Source: Adhaeretor mobilis
Lineage (GTDB): Bacteria; Planctomycetota; Planctomycetia; Pirellulales; Lacipirellulaceae
Reading direction: 5' to 3'
DNA: 64,000 nt
Assembly: GCF_007741515.1 (NCBI RefSeq)
Contig: NZ_CP036263.1
Span: forward strand, 496,001-560,000
Under the pieces are notes generated by a model, which saw only the letters and a program-made list of their open reading frames with translations, was not told where the DNA came from and did no database searches. How positions within the stretch are numbered: position 1 is the stretch's first letter; every line of letters starts with the position of its first letter. The position numbers and the translations under genes were made by a program. Shown in pieces: positions 1 to 9,415 of the stretch.

Positions 1-96
1 CTTGGCCGCCTTTTTCGCCACCTTTTTCTTTGCGGGGGCTTTCTTGGCCGCTGCTTTCTTAGCAGGAGCCTTCTTTTTTGCGGTCTTTTTGGCCAT
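1..96 (-). CDS. Lys/Ala-rich histone H1-like protein, N-terminal part only
   Basis: The first 32 codons of a leftward gene that runs off the window edge. The visible protein begins MAKKTAKKKAPAKKAAAKK and consists almost only of Lys, Ala and Pro in AKK/APAKK units, like the basic tails of bacterial histone H1-like (Hc1/AlgP-type) DNA-binding proteins, which are common in planctomycetes. ATG lies at 94-96. Nucleoid binding is inferred from composition alone; any folded domain would lie outside the window. The poly-Lys repeats give the opposite strand a spurious Ala/Phe-rich open frame. Confidence 0.6.
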   Translation of the reverse strand, partial: MAKKTAKKKAPAKKAAAKKAPAKKKVAKKAAK

Positions 97-296
97 CGAC
101 GACACTTCCAGGCGTAGGGGTTCAAACTATCAGGACGAAGCTACCCAGTTTACCCGATCACTCTGTAGACGCCTAGTGGCCGCCCGTAGCCAAGGCGTTA
201 GGGTTATAGTGGAGATTGACAAGGAAATTCCCGGTGGTCGCGATCTCGACAAGCCGATTCGCTGAGTAACCTGCGTTAAGCCAGAGTGACGACTCC

Positions 297-638
297 ATGC
301 CGGACCATGCTATAGAGACTCTCGAAGACGCCTCGGAAGATCGGCTGGAAGCGGAACCCTTAACGGGCTCTCTGCGATTGGGAGCCGTCGTGTATGCAGC
401 GCTCGCGGTGTGGGCCATGAGCTGGAGCTTGGTGGAATTGATCAGTTCGCGACCCTACACAGGTGGCGCATTGCTATTGGCTACCTTCGCTCTCGCCGCG
501 GCCGCCCTCGTTTGCATTAAGCAATGTCCTAAGTTGGCCTTCTGTCTGTTTCTTGTTGGGTACTCAGTTGCAGATATGGCTGCAATGATAAGGCCTAGTG
601 AAATGGCGGCAAACTACCAAGCAGGTAAACTGCCCTAG
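297..638 (+). CDS. Small hypothetical membrane protein
   Basis: 113 aa from an ATG start. An acidic N-terminal stretch of about 25 residues is followed by three hydrophobic segments (about residues 29-50, 57-76 and 80-100), so an inner-membrane protein with three helices is plausible. I recognise no family. There is no strong ribosome-binding site, and the gene stands alone between the leftward H1-like gene and another leftward gene. The consistent hydrophobic pattern supports it over the antisense frame, but a chance ORF cannot be excluded. Confidence 0.45.
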   Translation: MPDHAIETLEDASEDRLEAEPLTGSLRLGAVVYAALAVWAMSWSLVELISSRPYTGGALLLATFALAAAALVCIKQCPKLAFCLFLVGYSVADMAAMIRPSEMAANYQAGKLP

Positions 639-658
639 GTGGCCTGATCTTCTGTTTC

Positions 659-1093
659 CTAGAGACGCACGCCCAGTCGCCTCGCTTGGAGCGTCAACGC
701 TGGCTGGAAGTAGATGATCGGTCGTAGGCGGTGGGCCCCTGGGCGAGTCTTTGAGCGCTGCCTAGCCCAGAGAAACGTGCTATCTACTAATCGTCGCGGC
801 AGCTTGCCCGTATGGACTTCGAGTACGACCTGATCGATGAATCGAGCGTCTGCTTTGGTAGCCGCCTTGAGGCCGACACGGAGTTGATCTCTCAGTGCGA
901 CCTGACGGCCATTCCGGCCACGGGCCCCTGCTTGGCTGATGGTCGTGCCGCGGCTCTGTTGAGCTGCGAGGTGCGAAACGCTCACCAGTGTGATCAGCGC
1001 GCCTAATAACCCCAGCGCGAACAATTGACGGCGGGTGAGGTGGGTTCTTGCCTCGGTGAACAGGGTTTTCAGTGCTAATCTTTGGGGCTGCAT
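659..1093 (-). CDS. Conserved-type hypothetical protein with N-terminal membrane/signal segment
   Basis: 144 aa, starting at the ATG at 1091-1093, which has an AGGGA ribosome-binding site upstream; the frame stays open further upstream but that part has unprotein-like composition. A basic N-terminus (RRQLFALG) precedes a hydrophobic stretch ending AAQQ at about residue 46, a signal peptide or anchor. The rest is very Arg-rich and ends in a Tyr-Phe-Gln-Pro motif and Ala-Arg-Arg-Leu-Gly. No enzyme motif is visible. It looks like the small Arg-rich exported proteins found in planctomycetes; the function is unknown. Confidence 0.55.
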   Translation of the reverse strand: MQPQRLALKTLFTEARTHLTRRQLFALGLLGALITLVSVSHLAAQQSRGTTISQAGARGRNGRQVALRDQLRVGLKAATKADARFIDQVVLEVHTGKLPRRLVDSTFLWARQRSKTRPGAHRLRPIIYFQPALTLQARRLGVRL

Positions 1094-1485
1094 GCTGCTT
1101 TCCCTAGAGTTAGGTACGGAGTAGAGTGGGGGGACAGACAGTACGAAAAAAACGACTGTACGGTCAAGAGAAGATTGACCGAAAATTTTCTCGACGCGGG
1201 AAACTAGACCGGCTACGCTATTGCTGCGGCAGCAGGTCATTTTCCTACTGCCATGCTGCTTGGTACACGGTTTGCGGTGGCGAAAAAAGAAGACCTTCGC
1301 CATTTCGCGAGATAGAATTGTGGTGTAAGTTTCGCCCTCTACCCCGGTAAGAGTGTGTGACCGGGAAAGAGTGTGGCTCAGACCCGGGCCGTGCCGATAC
1401 ACTGGGTAGCTGAAAACTGGGTAGCAGCAAGAACAAAATTGCATTTTATCAACGTATAAGCTGGAGTCACCTCTAGCTAACAAAT

Positions 1486-1670
1486 CAAACTTCCTGGTCA
1501 CATCCGTCGGGAGGACCTAAATACCGGATAGGCCCGCTTTGGCAACATGGCAGCGCGCAGCGCTGTTCGAGGCGCGTCTTTCTTCCAGCGACTCTTCCCT
1601 GTCGCAATGAGACTGGAAGTTTGTTTATAAGAACCGCGTGTGAAGCAAACGCTTTGCACGCGGTTTTTTT
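1486..1670 (+). ncRNA. Candidate structured non-coding RNA
   Basis: A 645-bp stretch without a convincing gene (1094-1738) contains this element. CAAACTTCC at 1486-1494 pairs perfectly with GGAAGTTTG at 1615-1623, extended by GGTC/GAC, closing a domain of about 138 nt. Inside are at least two local hairpins (CAGCGC-GCA-GCGCTG near 1550, and GCGAC...GTCGC near 1588-1606). A strong terminator follows 9 nt later. Closing stem, internal hairpins and own terminator suggest an independent small RNA (6S-like in layout, but no 6S sequence signature was recognised). A TATAAG box at 1455-1460 could be a -10 element. Inference from structure only. Confidence 0.45.
1632..1670 (+). terminator. Rho-independent terminator of the candidate RNA
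   Basis: AACCGCGTG-type stem at 1632-1640 pairs with CACGCGGTT at 1657-1665 around a 16-nt loop and runs directly into T residues up to 1670. No protein gene lies upstream on the + strand, so the terminator most likely ends an RNA gene. Confidence 0.75.
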
Positions 1671-1738
1671 ATGGCGGGACTGGCGTGCTAGAGACATGAG
1701 GTGCGAAGAGACAACTCATAGAAGCGAGAGTTTTCTCT

Positions 1739-2203
1739 TTAAGAACCTGGGCCACGTTCCGGCTCAGGCGCTTTTCTTGAAAGCCACTGATAGAGCTTCT
1801 TGCGGACGACTTGGAACAGCACCAGTCCCACGACGATGCCTATGACATCGGCAAGCCAGTCGTGCATGTCGCCGGTGCGGCCGACGGGGATTTGGGTGAT
1901 TTCGTCGATCATGCCGTAGACCGTGCCCACGAGCCAGACGGCAAAGTAATGCTTGGGCTGGAGTTCGCGCCGTAGGGTGAGTTCCCAGCCGGCGAGTACG
2001 AAGAAGGTGAGCAGCGCGTAGAGCCCCAGATGCACGATCTTGTCTTCGATGGAGACAGGTCCCAGATGTGTCTGCGGCAGGCTAATCGAGAGCGGTAGGT
2101 GAGTGCCCAGAAACAGCACGCCCAGATAGACGATGGCGAGGGTCCGCGCGCGGGCGGCCAATCGCTTCAGCCGATCTATAGGAATTCGATCCAACGGGGC
2201 CAT
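1739..2203 (-). CDS. VanZ-like integral membrane protein
   Basis: 154 aa from the ATG at 2201-2203 (an earlier in-frame ATG at 2321-2323 adds a 40-aa Pro-rich leader that looks untranslated). Four hydrophobic segments alternate with the VanZ-family signature: a conserved Asp-Lys-hydrophobic-His (EDKIVHLG) in the second segment and GMIDEITQIPVGRTGDMHDW with its conserved Glu and Asp residues, ending in a membrane helix before a basic tail. VanZ proteins are small membrane proteins of unclear biochemical role, named from teicoplanin resistance. Divergently transcribed from tadA. Nothing nearby suggests antibiotic resistance. Confidence 0.8.
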   Translation of the reverse strand: MAPLDRIPIDRLKRLAARARTLAIVYLGVLFLGTHLPLSISLPQTHLGPVSIEDKIVHLGLYALLTFFVLAGWELTLRRELQPKHYFAVWLVGTVYGMIDEITQIPVGRTGDMHDWLADVIGIVVGLVLFQVVRKKLYQWLSRKAPEPERGPGS

Positions 2204-2484
2204 AATTGCAGAAGGCGTGGTCGCGCAGTGGGAGCGGATGCAGCGGGATGGGAAACGGTGAGCCGGGGGAGCCAATGTCGGGGGAGGCTGTGTCGACGGT
2301 TGCACAATAGTAGACTGTTGCATTGGGGGGCGGTCCTTCGATAGTCTCTAATTCTACCCGCGCCCTGGAGGAGTGTCGTGTCGCGGCGAGAAAAGTGTCC
2401 GTAATCGCCCCTTGTTACGTAAAAAGCACCCCGAGTGTTCAAACCAGCAGTCAATTTGCGGGCTGTAAGCAAGAAAGAAGTCCC

Positions 2485-2979
2485 TTGTTGCCCAACGCCG
2501 AAGACCCAAGTCCCGAAGTCCAGGAACGCATTGACCAGCATCGCATGCAGCAAGCCTACGAGCAGGCTGTTGCGGCCGGTGTGCAAGGCGAGGTGCCTGT
2601 GGGTGCGGTGATTGTACACCAGGGACAGGTTGTGGGGGCTGCGCACAATCAGCGAGAGACGCTCCGCGATCCAACAGCCCATGCGGAAATGATTGCCATC
2701 ACCCAAGCAGCTGAGGCGTTGGGGAGTTGGCGGTTGAACGATTGCACGCTTTACGTGACGCTCGAACCGTGCCCCATGTGCGCGGGGGCGATTGTCCAGT
2801 CGCGCCTGTCGCGGCTCGTTTACGGCGCTGCCGACCCGAAGGCGGGGGCCGTCGATTCGCTGTTTCATTTGCTGCAAGACGAGCGGCTCAACCACCAAAC
2901 GGAAAGCATCGCAGGGGTTCTGGCAGAACCGTGCGGGGAGATTCTCAGCGAGTTCTTCCGAGGTCGTCGTAAATCATGA
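2485..2979 (+). CDS. tadA: tRNA-specific adenosine deaminase
   Basis: Deaminates A34 to inosine in the wobble position of tRNA-Arg(ACG). All CDA-fold motifs are present: HAE (His66, Glu68, counted from this start) and PCPMC (Cys96, Cys99) for zinc and catalysis, plus the typical GEVPVGAV strand before them. I chose a TTG start at 2485 (2488 is equivalent) because AAGAAAGAAG lies just upstream and the family needs the helix before MQQAYEQA; the first in-frame ATG (2545) would remove part of it. The frame is open back to 2323. Length about 164 aa is normal. The 281-bp gap to the divergent VanZ-like gene should hold both promoters. Confidence 0.9.
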   Translation: MLPNAEDPSPEVQERIDQHRMQQAYEQAVAAGVQGEVPVGAVIVHQGQVVGAAHNQRETLRDPTAHAEMIAITQAAEALGSWRLNDCTLYVTLEPCPMCAGAIVQSRLSRLVYGAADPKAGAVDSLFHLLQDERLNHQTESIAGVLAEPCGEILSEFFRGRRKS

Positions 2980-3054
2980 GCCTTGCTGTGGGGCGTCGAA
3001 AGCTGTCTCGTTTTCCCTGATGAGTGACTGTTGTCGAGCGGCTATGATGGACGC

Positions 3055-4083
3055 ATGGCAGATTCACAATCCAGCGTGATGATTACCGGTGGTGCCGGCT
3101 TTATTGGGAGCACACTGGTGCGCCAATGGTTAGAGCACGAGCGTGAGCGCGTGGTGAATTTCGACAAGTTGACCTATGCAGGATTGCCAGAGTCGCTGGA
3201 GGAAGCGGCCGAACATCCCATGTACACTTTTGTGCATGGTGATGTCGCTGAGCCGGCAGCGGTTGCAGGAACTTTGCTCGAACATCGGCCCACGACCATT
3301 CTCCACCTTGCAGCAGAATCGCACGTGGATCGCTCGATCTCCGAGCCGCCGTTGTTTGCGCAAACGAATGTGCTGGGGACATGCGTGCTCTTGGATGCGG
3401 CAACCAAGTACTGGCACTCGCTTGCTGGGAAGCAGCGAGAGGCGTTTCGATTCGTGCTCATCTCAACCGACGAAGTGTTTGGATCGGCAGCACCTGGAGA
3501 GCACTTCACAACCAGCAGCCCTTTGAGGCCAAGTTCTCCTTACGCGGCTTCCAAAGCGGCAGCCGAGCATTTCGCGCAGTCGTTCGCCCACACTTATGGT
3601 CTGCCGCTATTGATCGTCAATCCCACCAACCACTACGGCCCGCGACAGTTTCCGGAGAAGCTGATCCCCAAGATGATTCTCGCTGCTGCAGCGGGTGAGC
3701 CACTCATGCTTTATGGAGATGGGTTGCACGAGCGCGATTGGTTGAATGTTGAGGACGGCTGCCGTGGAATTCGTGCTGTGGCGCGACGCGGGATACCGGG
3801 CAAGCGTTACTTGCTTGGCAGCGGAAAGTGTCTGACGAATCGCGAGGTCGTTAACGCGATCTGTGACTGTCTCGATGAGCGTCTTGGGAACAAAGAGTCC
3901 ACCCGCCTCATCGCAGCGGTTGCAGATCGTCCCGGGCACGACCGTCGCTACGCTGTTGAGTCGGCTGCACCCGAGCTTCAGTGGCAGCCGGAGGTACCCT
4001 TTAACGAGGGGATTGTCCAAACTGTCGAGTGGTATCTCGAGAATACGAGCTGGATTGATGCGGCAACTGCTTCGCTGGGTTGA
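3055..4083 (+). CDS. rfbB: dTDP-glucose 4,6-dehydratase family protein
   Basis: 342 aa SDR-fold nucleotide-sugar dehydratase. NAD-binding GGAGFIG is at residues 12-18, the dehydratase TDE triad (Thr138, Asp139, Glu140) and the catalytic YAASK (Tyr163, Lys167) are all present, and NHYGPRQFPEKLIP is the typical substrate-binding loop. It converts dTDP-glucose to dTDP-4-keto-6-deoxyglucose, the first committed step of deoxysugar (for example rhamnose) synthesis. No rfbA, C or D neighbours are visible, so the other steps must be encoded elsewhere. The ATG at 3055 is preferred over an upstream TTG at 3031. Length and motif order match RfbB well. Confidence 0.9.
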   Translation: MADSQSSVMITGGAGFIGSTLVRQWLEHERERVVNFDKLTYAGLPESLEEAAEHPMYTFVHGDVAEPAAVAGTLLEHRPTTILHLAAESHVDRSISEPPLFAQTNVLGTCVLLDAATKYWHSLAGKQREAFRFVLISTDEVFGSAAPGEHFTTSSPLRPSSPYAASKAAAEHFAQSFAHTYGLPLLIVNPTNHYGPRQFPEKLIPKMILAAAAGEPLMLYGDGLHERDWLNVEDGCRGIRAVARRGIPGKRYLLGSGKCLTNREVVNAICDCLDERLGNKESTRLIAAVADRPGHDRRYAVESAAPELQWQPEVPFNEGIVQTVEWYLENTSWIDAATASLG

Positions 4084-4306
4084 ATTGGATTCAATCGCTT
4101 ATAGCGAATATACGGGCTCGGGTGGGGCGTACGGGCTGGGCCATTGTTGAAGTAGCCCCTGGTGCTACCAATTTGTTTGGATTCCGAGCCGGGAACGAAT
4201 AGAATGAAGTCATCCTCGGAGATTTCCGTTGATACTACGCGGCTCCTGACAAGGCACTTGCATCAGTAATCCGCGAGATGAGAACCTACAAGCCTTAGAG
4301 GTAGTC

Positions 4307-4882
4307 ATGACACATTCACGCACTGCTATTATCTCTGCCGTTGCCGTCTTAGGTGGCCTCGTGCTTTCGAGTGAAGCTCACGCGCAGAGAAATCTTTTTT
4401 CTTCACCGACTTCTGACTATTTCAATAACATTAACTCTGCGAGTCAATTCAGCACTGACCGCTTCAAGAATCAAGCGGTCAACAGAGCTACTCCCAGAGG
4501 CTTCCGAAGTGTTTCTGGGAATAGTATCTTCTCGGGACCAAGCTCCAGCTCGGCAAGGACAAGCAAGCCGTTCGCTAATGTACAGCCGCAGTCTAACCTT
4601 TCGCCCTATTTGAATATCGGTGGATTTCCGACTGGGGATGTACCTAACTATCACTCCCTGGTTCGTCCGCAGATTCAGCAGCAGCAACAGGCTCAGCAGC
4701 GTCGGACCACGCAGCAGTCTCAGCAAGCTCAGTCAGCGGCAGCCCAAGCTCCTTACCAAATCACTGGGGCAGCTGACATGGTGCCGACAGGGCACGGTTC
4801 CTCCTATCAGAATTACACCGGCTCCTATCAGAATCTCTCCGGTCGGTTTCTCAATTACGGAGGGTACTTTCAGGGGCGCTAA
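4307..4882 (+). CDS. Secreted Gln/Ser/Asn-rich hypothetical protein
   Basis: 191 aa with a clear signal peptide (hydrophobic core after MTHSRT, cleavage near SEAHA-QRN at about residue 27) and an AGAGG ribosome-binding site. The mature part is low-complexity: Ser/Asn-rich, with a Gln-rich stretch at residues 124-150 and two SYQN-type repeats near the C-terminus. No catalytic motif. Similar short exported low-complexity proteins are frequent in planctomycetes; a surface or matrix role is only a guess. Confidence 0.65.
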   Translation: MTHSRTAIISAVAVLGGLVLSSEAHAQRNLFSSPTSDYFNNINSASQFSTDRFKNQAVNRATPRGFRSVSGNSIFSGPSSSSARTSKPFANVQPQSNLSPYLNIGGFPTGDVPNYHSLVRPQIQQQQQAQQRRTTQQSQQAQSAAAQAPYQITGAADMVPTGHGSSYQNYTGSYQNLSGRFLNYGGYFQGR

Positions 4883-4926
4883 GAATACACTTGAGGTTGG
4901 CCTCTTTGGAAGCCATGCTGCCAATC

Positions 4927-6597
4927 TCAATTTTGGCGGCTTTGGCGGAAGTACTTCCAGCCAGGTACCAGAAATGCAGCCGCTGCGACTAAGCCGAATA
5001 GCGTGGGACCGTACGGCCAGCCGGCGTGCTGCAGGAATGCCATGATGATGGCACATAGGAATAGCGCTGCCGCATACACATAAAAGCTGCCTGCAAGAAT
5101 GCCGGCCTTCACGACGAACACCATGCCGCTGATCAGCCCCAGAATTGGGGAGAGTGTCAACACTGGCAGATCGAGTAAAGACTCGACGACGAACAGCAGC
5201 ATGACGGCAACGATGCTGCCGCCCCACGCATGAGCGATCTGCCGCTCTACGGCTGTCACTGGTCCGGCTCTCCGTCGAACCGCCCAAAAAATAGGTGCCC
5301 ATACGGCCAAGCCGCCTCCCCACAGCACAACGTAAGGCCATGCTGTCTGCATGCTGGGCCAAACTTCGCGCTGCAAGTGAAACCAGTTTGTAACCACGCA
5401 CAGAACCAGTAGTACCGCTGCGTGCCACATCCAGAGGAGCCCCCAATTCTCAAGCACTGTGGCATGGTGCGTCTCGCCGAAAAGCCTCGCGACCACGTGC
5501 GTAATGCGACCACTTCTGGCCGTAATTGGCTCTCCTGCCAGATAAGCGGAGAGGTCGGCTGCCAATTCCTCAGCAGTGGCATAGCGCAGTTCTGGAGGTT
5601 TCTGCAAACAGCGTAAAACGATCATCTCTAAATCTCGATCAACCGTTTTATTCAGCAGTCTGGGTGGGAGGGGATCTTGTTCTAGGACCATGAGCACGGT
5701 ATCGACCGGAGTGGAGCCTTGAAAAGGCGGTCGACCGGTTAGCGAGGCGTAAAGAATGGCTCCTAAACTAAAGATGTCGCATGCGGGGCCTATGTTCCCT
5801 CGACCGCCGCCTGCTTGCTCCGGCGCCATGTACGAAGGTGTTCCGAGGATTGCGCCCGTTGTGGTGAGTGTACTGTCGGCGGTTTCCTGCTTGGCGAGTC
5901 CAAAGTCGGTGATACTCGGCTGTTCCTCACGGTCCAGTAGAATGTTCGCCGGTTTTAGATCGCGATGCACCACTCCGCGCGAATGTGCATAGTGTGTTGC
6001 AGTGGCAACTTGGCGGATGAGGTTCGCCGCTTCACGCTGCGGCAGCGGACCTGAACTAATGCGGTTCGCTAGCGTGTCTCCCTCAATCAGTTTCATACCG
6101 AAGTAACGCCAACCTGTTTCGATTCCCGTTTCATAGATGGGAACGATTTGAGGATGATCTAAGTGGGCGGCTGCTTCCGCTTCGGCGCGAAAGCGTGCTT
6201 GATCTTCATTCGACGCAGCCGACCCGCCGAGCATGACCTTCACGGCTACTTCGCGATCAAGGCTAACTTGGTGGGCACGGTAAACGATACCCATGCCTCC
6301 CCGGCCAATTTCCTCAAGGAGTTCGAAGTCACCCAAACGTCGCGGCGGATGGCTAGCCCCAGCATGGGCGCCGTCGCCCGAGGTAGGCATCGTGATTGTG
6401 TTCGGCAACTGCCGATCGCTATGCTGAGCAACCGCATCAACGACCATGATGGCACCCCACAACTCGCGTAGCGGATCAGCTAGGTCAGGGTGCTGGGCAA
6501 CAAGCTCGTCAAGCTGCGGACGTTTTTGCGGTGAGGCATCGGTTACCTCTTGCAGGATTTTCGCTAGCCGCTCGTCTCGCTCATTAGTGGATTGCAT
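4927..6597 (-). CDS. Membrane-anchored Ser/Thr protein kinase (PknB type)
   Basis: 556 aa. A helical N-terminal segment (1-90) is followed by a Hanks-type kinase domain (about 91-355) with GRGGMG glycine loop, Lys120 in VAVKVML, HRDLKPAN (Asp213), DFG (Asp231) and GTPSYMAPEQ, so it should be active. The C-terminal 180 residues contain at least five hydrophobic helices, placing the kinase domain in the cytoplasm. It lies 15 bp downstream of an ECF sigma factor on the same strand. Kinase-linked ECF factors are a known planctomycete arrangement in which the kinase is thought to control the sigma factor; here that is inference from position. Confidence 0.92.
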   Translation of the reverse strand: MQSTNERDERLAKILQEVTDASPQKRPQLDELVAQHPDLADPLRELWGAIMVVDAVAQHSDRQLPNTITMPTSGDGAHAGASHPPRRLGDFELLEEIGRGGMGIVYRAHQVSLDREVAVKVMLGGSAASNEDQARFRAEAEAAAHLDHPQIVPIYETGIETGWRYFGMKLIEGDTLANRISSGPLPQREAANLIRQVATATHYAHSRGVVHRDLKPANILLDREEQPSITDFGLAKQETADSTLTTTGAILGTPSYMAPEQAGGGRGNIGPACDIFSLGAILYASLTGRPPFQGSTPVDTVLMVLEQDPLPPRLLNKTVDRDLEMIVLRCLQKPPELRYATAEELAADLSAYLAGEPITARSGRITHVVARLFGETHHATVLENWGLLWMWHAAVLLVLCVVTNWFHLQREVWPSMQTAWPYVVLWGGGLAVWAPIFWAVRRRAGPVTAVERQIAHAWGGSIVAVMLLFVVESLLDLPVLTLSPILGLISGMVFVVKAGILAGSFYVYAAALFLCAIIMAFLQHAGWPYGPTLFGLVAAAAFLVPGWKYFRQSRQN

Positions 6598-6612
6598 TTC
6601 AGGGGGCGGCTT

Positions 6613-7275
6613 TCAGCTATCGGATGCTTCGTTGGCATCGTGGTCTGGGTCGCGGTCTGGATCGTCGCCTTCCATGAGTTTTCGCAATCGCCGCATCGCC
6701 CGTAAGTATCGCATGCTAGTTGCCTGTGCGGAAAGCTCTAGAGTCGCAGCGGCGTCGCTGTTGGACATGTGCTCGAAGTGTCGCATAAAGACGATTTCCT
6801 GGTCCATCTCGTCAAGCTGATTGCATGCCGCCTCGAACCGAGCTTGCAGTTCGTTCCAAGTCGCTGCCGACGCTGGGGTGAGTTCTTGATCGCTCAGTTG
6901 CCCTAGCAAATCGACCGACGATTCATTCCCCGCCGCTGCCACCAAAGGCTGCTCGCGATCCATGCTGCGGCGGGCCGTTTGACGGTGGCGTCGATGCGCG
7001 TCGATGAGTCGATCTTTGGCCATTTGACGTAACCACAAGTGGAACGGCATGACGGGGTTTTCTAGATATTTTTGCAATCGACGATTCGCGTCGATCATCA
7101 CTTCCTGCACGATGTCGCTAGCATCGACTCGCCGCTTGATCACTTGATCCATGCGCAGATCGATCATCCGCCGGACCGCGTCGCGATGCCGCTCTAATAG
7201 TTGGTTGACAGCTTCCGAATCACCCTCGCGAGCCTCGGCAAGCAGTTTTTGTGTTTTGTCAGATTCGGGCCACAT
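6613..7275 (-). CDS. ECF-type RNA polymerase sigma factor
   Basis: 220 aa from the ATG at 7273-7275 (a TTG five codons upstream is an alternative). Region 2 reads LLERHRDAVRRMIDLRM...DASDIVQEVMIDA and PFHLWLRQMAKDRLIDAHRRH; region 4 contains the DQEIVFMRHFEHMSNSDAA helix-turn-helix and the RYLRAMRRLRKLM recognition helix. A long linker separates the two regions and the tail is Asp-rich. It fits the large planctomycete ECF groups paired with protein kinases, and the kinase gene starts 15 bp downstream. No anti-sigma factor is visible. Confidence 0.9.
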   Translation of the reverse strand: MWPESDKTQKLLAEAREGDSEAVNQLLERHRDAVRRMIDLRMDQVIKRRVDASDIVQEVMIDANRRLQKYLENPVMPFHLWLRQMAKDRLIDAHRRHRQTARRSMDREQPLVAAAGNESSVDLLGQLSDQELTPASAATWNELQARFEAACNQLDEMDQEIVFMRHFEHMSNSDAAATLELSAQATSMRYLRAMRRLRKLMEGDDPDRDPDHDANEASDS

Positions 7276-7576
7276 GGCTGGGGCAATCAAGAATAAGGGC
7301 TATTGAGACTAGGGCATTCGATCGTGTTGGTCAGTTGTTGGCTTGCCTCAGTATCGACTGCTTCGTTAGTGATAGCAACGCATGAATCGCCAGACCGGCG
7401 GTACGGGATCAAAAAAGTTGCCCTTGTGGCACCCCAAGCCCTTTTGCTAGAAGTCTCGCCGTTAAACGTGTTTGTCGCGCAAATAATGCGCGATTGCTAG
7501 AGGAAAGAAACCTGCGGCCTGCAAAAACAATTCTTTGCGGGCGTTGGCAGATTCCCTGAAAACGGATGAATGATCT

Positions 7577-9415
7577 ATGAGAAACCATGCAAGTCGCTGG
7601 ACGTTTGTTCTGCTTACACTCGCACTAGCAGGAATGCTTGGTAGCGAGGTCTTCGCTCAACAGTCTACTTCTGAGCGGCGGCTCAACCGTCTGCGAGCTA
7701 GCCGTCTCAGCAATCGCGCAGCAGAAAGCGACCGCGCGGCCGGTGAATTCATTGACTCCCTGTTCGCCTCGGAAGCTCCGAGCGATCCGATCTTGCCGAA
7801 TCAAAACCAGGCCAAGTTGCTCAATGGCAAACCAAGCGTCGCCCAGCGAACCGCCTCCTGGCGCGGGCGACTGATAAGCAATCCGAATACCGAAGATGGC
7901 AGCCCGCCCTACATCCTGCTTGATCGCTACGGCAAAGCAAAGCGATTTGTCGAACCCTCAGCAGAGATCGATCTCGATGCGTACCTGGGCGAAACCGTCA
8001 CAGTACGTCGCGACACCGGCAGCACACTTCTAGCGAGCCAGTTGGACCTTCCAAGGGTGGGTCTCAATAGTGGCGGAGCGGATGAAATTGATTCAGCCAT
8101 TCAACTTGCCCAGTATCAGGAGTCCATGGCTCCTGAGATGGACCCTCTCTATCTCGACAATGGCCTCGACTTCGGTAGCGGCACGGGAGGCTGCACCGGT
8201 TGCGGCGATATGATTTGTACGAAGCCCGGCTGTGGGTTTGGCTCGCGACCGATCTTTTATGCTCGTGGCGAGTACAGCCAATGGTGGCTCGAAGGAATGA
8301 ACACCCCTCCCTTGGTTGTTCAAGACACAATGCCCGACACGGTTTCAGACCCGGACGTCGAATTCCTCCAGCCAGGTGTTTCCGTCATCTATGGGGGCGA
8401 TCGTATCCTCGAAGATGGTCGTGACGGATTTCGTGCGACCCTCGGCTACTGGTTCGACGATTACGGCAATTGGGGCATCGAGGGCGACTATCTCGACTTA
8501 GGTGAGATCACGGAAACTTTCTCTGCCGGTTCGCTTGATGGTTTAGTCCCGGATACTCGCATCGGCCGTCCTTTTATCGCGGTTGCTCCCTTAGCCGGAG
8601 TACTGCCTGTTGGACGCGCTGTTGAAGAAGTTGACACCGAGGACCTTGATGGCAATGTCACGGTGCGCTCGCGCAGTGATTTCAGCACCGCGGGGGTTCG
8701 CTTCATGAACGGTCTTTGCTGCCGCGAGAGCTGCGATGTCGGATGCGGCGATTCCGTAGGTGGGTGCGATAGTTGCGGTAGCGGGATAGCTGGAGCCGCA
8801 GGCCTATTGCCCGGAGTCCGACGAACGGACTTTCTGTGGGGATTGCGCTGGGCTGAATTCGACGAACAACTGAGGGTAACCGAGGATCTGCAGGAACGTG
8901 TTACCAACGGCGACACATTCTTAGTTAATGACATTTTCGATACCGACAACCAATTCACCGGTGGCGAGGTTGGCTTTCGCTGGCAATGGGAACAGCAGCG
9001 CTGGTCGCTGGACTTGCTCTCGAAAATCGCTATCGGCAGTACACGGCAACGCGTGCGTATCAATGGCAGCACGCATGTCAATCGTGAAGTAATTGGGACA
9101 GAACCCAGCCCAGGCGGCTTGTTGGCACTACCTAGCAACATCGGCGTTTACGAGCGCGATCAATTTAGCATCATGCCTGAACTGGGAGCAAAGCTGGGCT
9201 ATATGTTGACCGATCGCCTCCGCATCTCTGCCGGGTACACCTTTCTCTACTGGAGTAATGTCGTGAGGCCTGGCGATCAGGTTGATCTGCTAGTTGACCC
9301 CAACCAAGTTCCCATTTTTGACGGTGCCGACGAAGGGTTCTCACCCGCTTTTCGTTTCATCGAAACGGGCCTCTGGGCACAAGGTCTCGACTTTGGTGCG
9401 GAATACCGCTGGTAG
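7577..9415 (+). CDS. BBP7-family outer-membrane beta-barrel protein
   Basis: 612 aa with a signal peptide (MRNHASRWTFVLLTLALAG..., cleavage near FAQQ). After a linker of about 190 residues comes the family hallmark ARGEYSQWWLEG and repeated amphipathic strands (GYWFDDYGNWGIEGDYLDLG, FRWQWEQQRW) ending ...QGLDFGAEYRW with a terminal aromatic residue, as in barrels. Two Cys-rich inserts occur (GGCTGCGDMICTKPGCGFG, and a CC...C...CGDS...CDSCG stretch), probably disulfide-linked loops. BBP7 proteins are almost confined to planctomycetes and are presumed surface porins or adhesins. Divergent from the sigma factor/kinase pair. Confidence 0.88.
   Translation: MRNHASRWTFVLLTLALAGMLGSEVFAQQSTSERRLNRLRASRLSNRAAESDRAAGEFIDSLFASEAPSDPILPNQNQAKLLNGKPSVAQRTASWRGRLISNPNTEDGSPPYILLDRYGKAKRFVEPSAEIDLDAYLGETVTVRRDTGSTLLASQLDLPRVGLNSGGADEIDSAIQLAQYQESMAPEMDPLYLDNGLDFGSGTGGCTGCGDMICTKPGCGFGSRPIFYARGEYSQWWLEGMNTPPLVVQDTMPDTVSDPDVEFLQPGVSVIYGGDRILEDGRDGFRATLGYWFDDYGNWGIEGDYLDLGEITETFSAGSLDGLVPDTRIGRPFIAVAPLAGVLPVGRAVEEVDTEDLDGNVTVRSRSDFSTAGVRFMNGLCCRESCDVGCGDSVGGCDSCGSGIAGAAGLLPGVRRTDFLWGLRWAEFDEQLRVTEDLQERVTNGDTFLVNDIFDTDNQFTGGEVGFRWQWEQQRWSLDLLSKIAIGSTRQRVRINGSTHVNREVIGTEPSPGGLLALPSNIGVYERDQFSIMPELGAKLGYMLTDRLRISAGYTFLYWSNVVRPGDQVDLLVDPNQVPIFDGADEGFSPAFRFIETGLWAQGLDFGAEYRW

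Noticed and set aside
2..265. Ala/Phe-rich open frame at the very start of the + strand
   Set aside because: It is the complement of the Lys/Ala repeats of the leftward H1-like gene.
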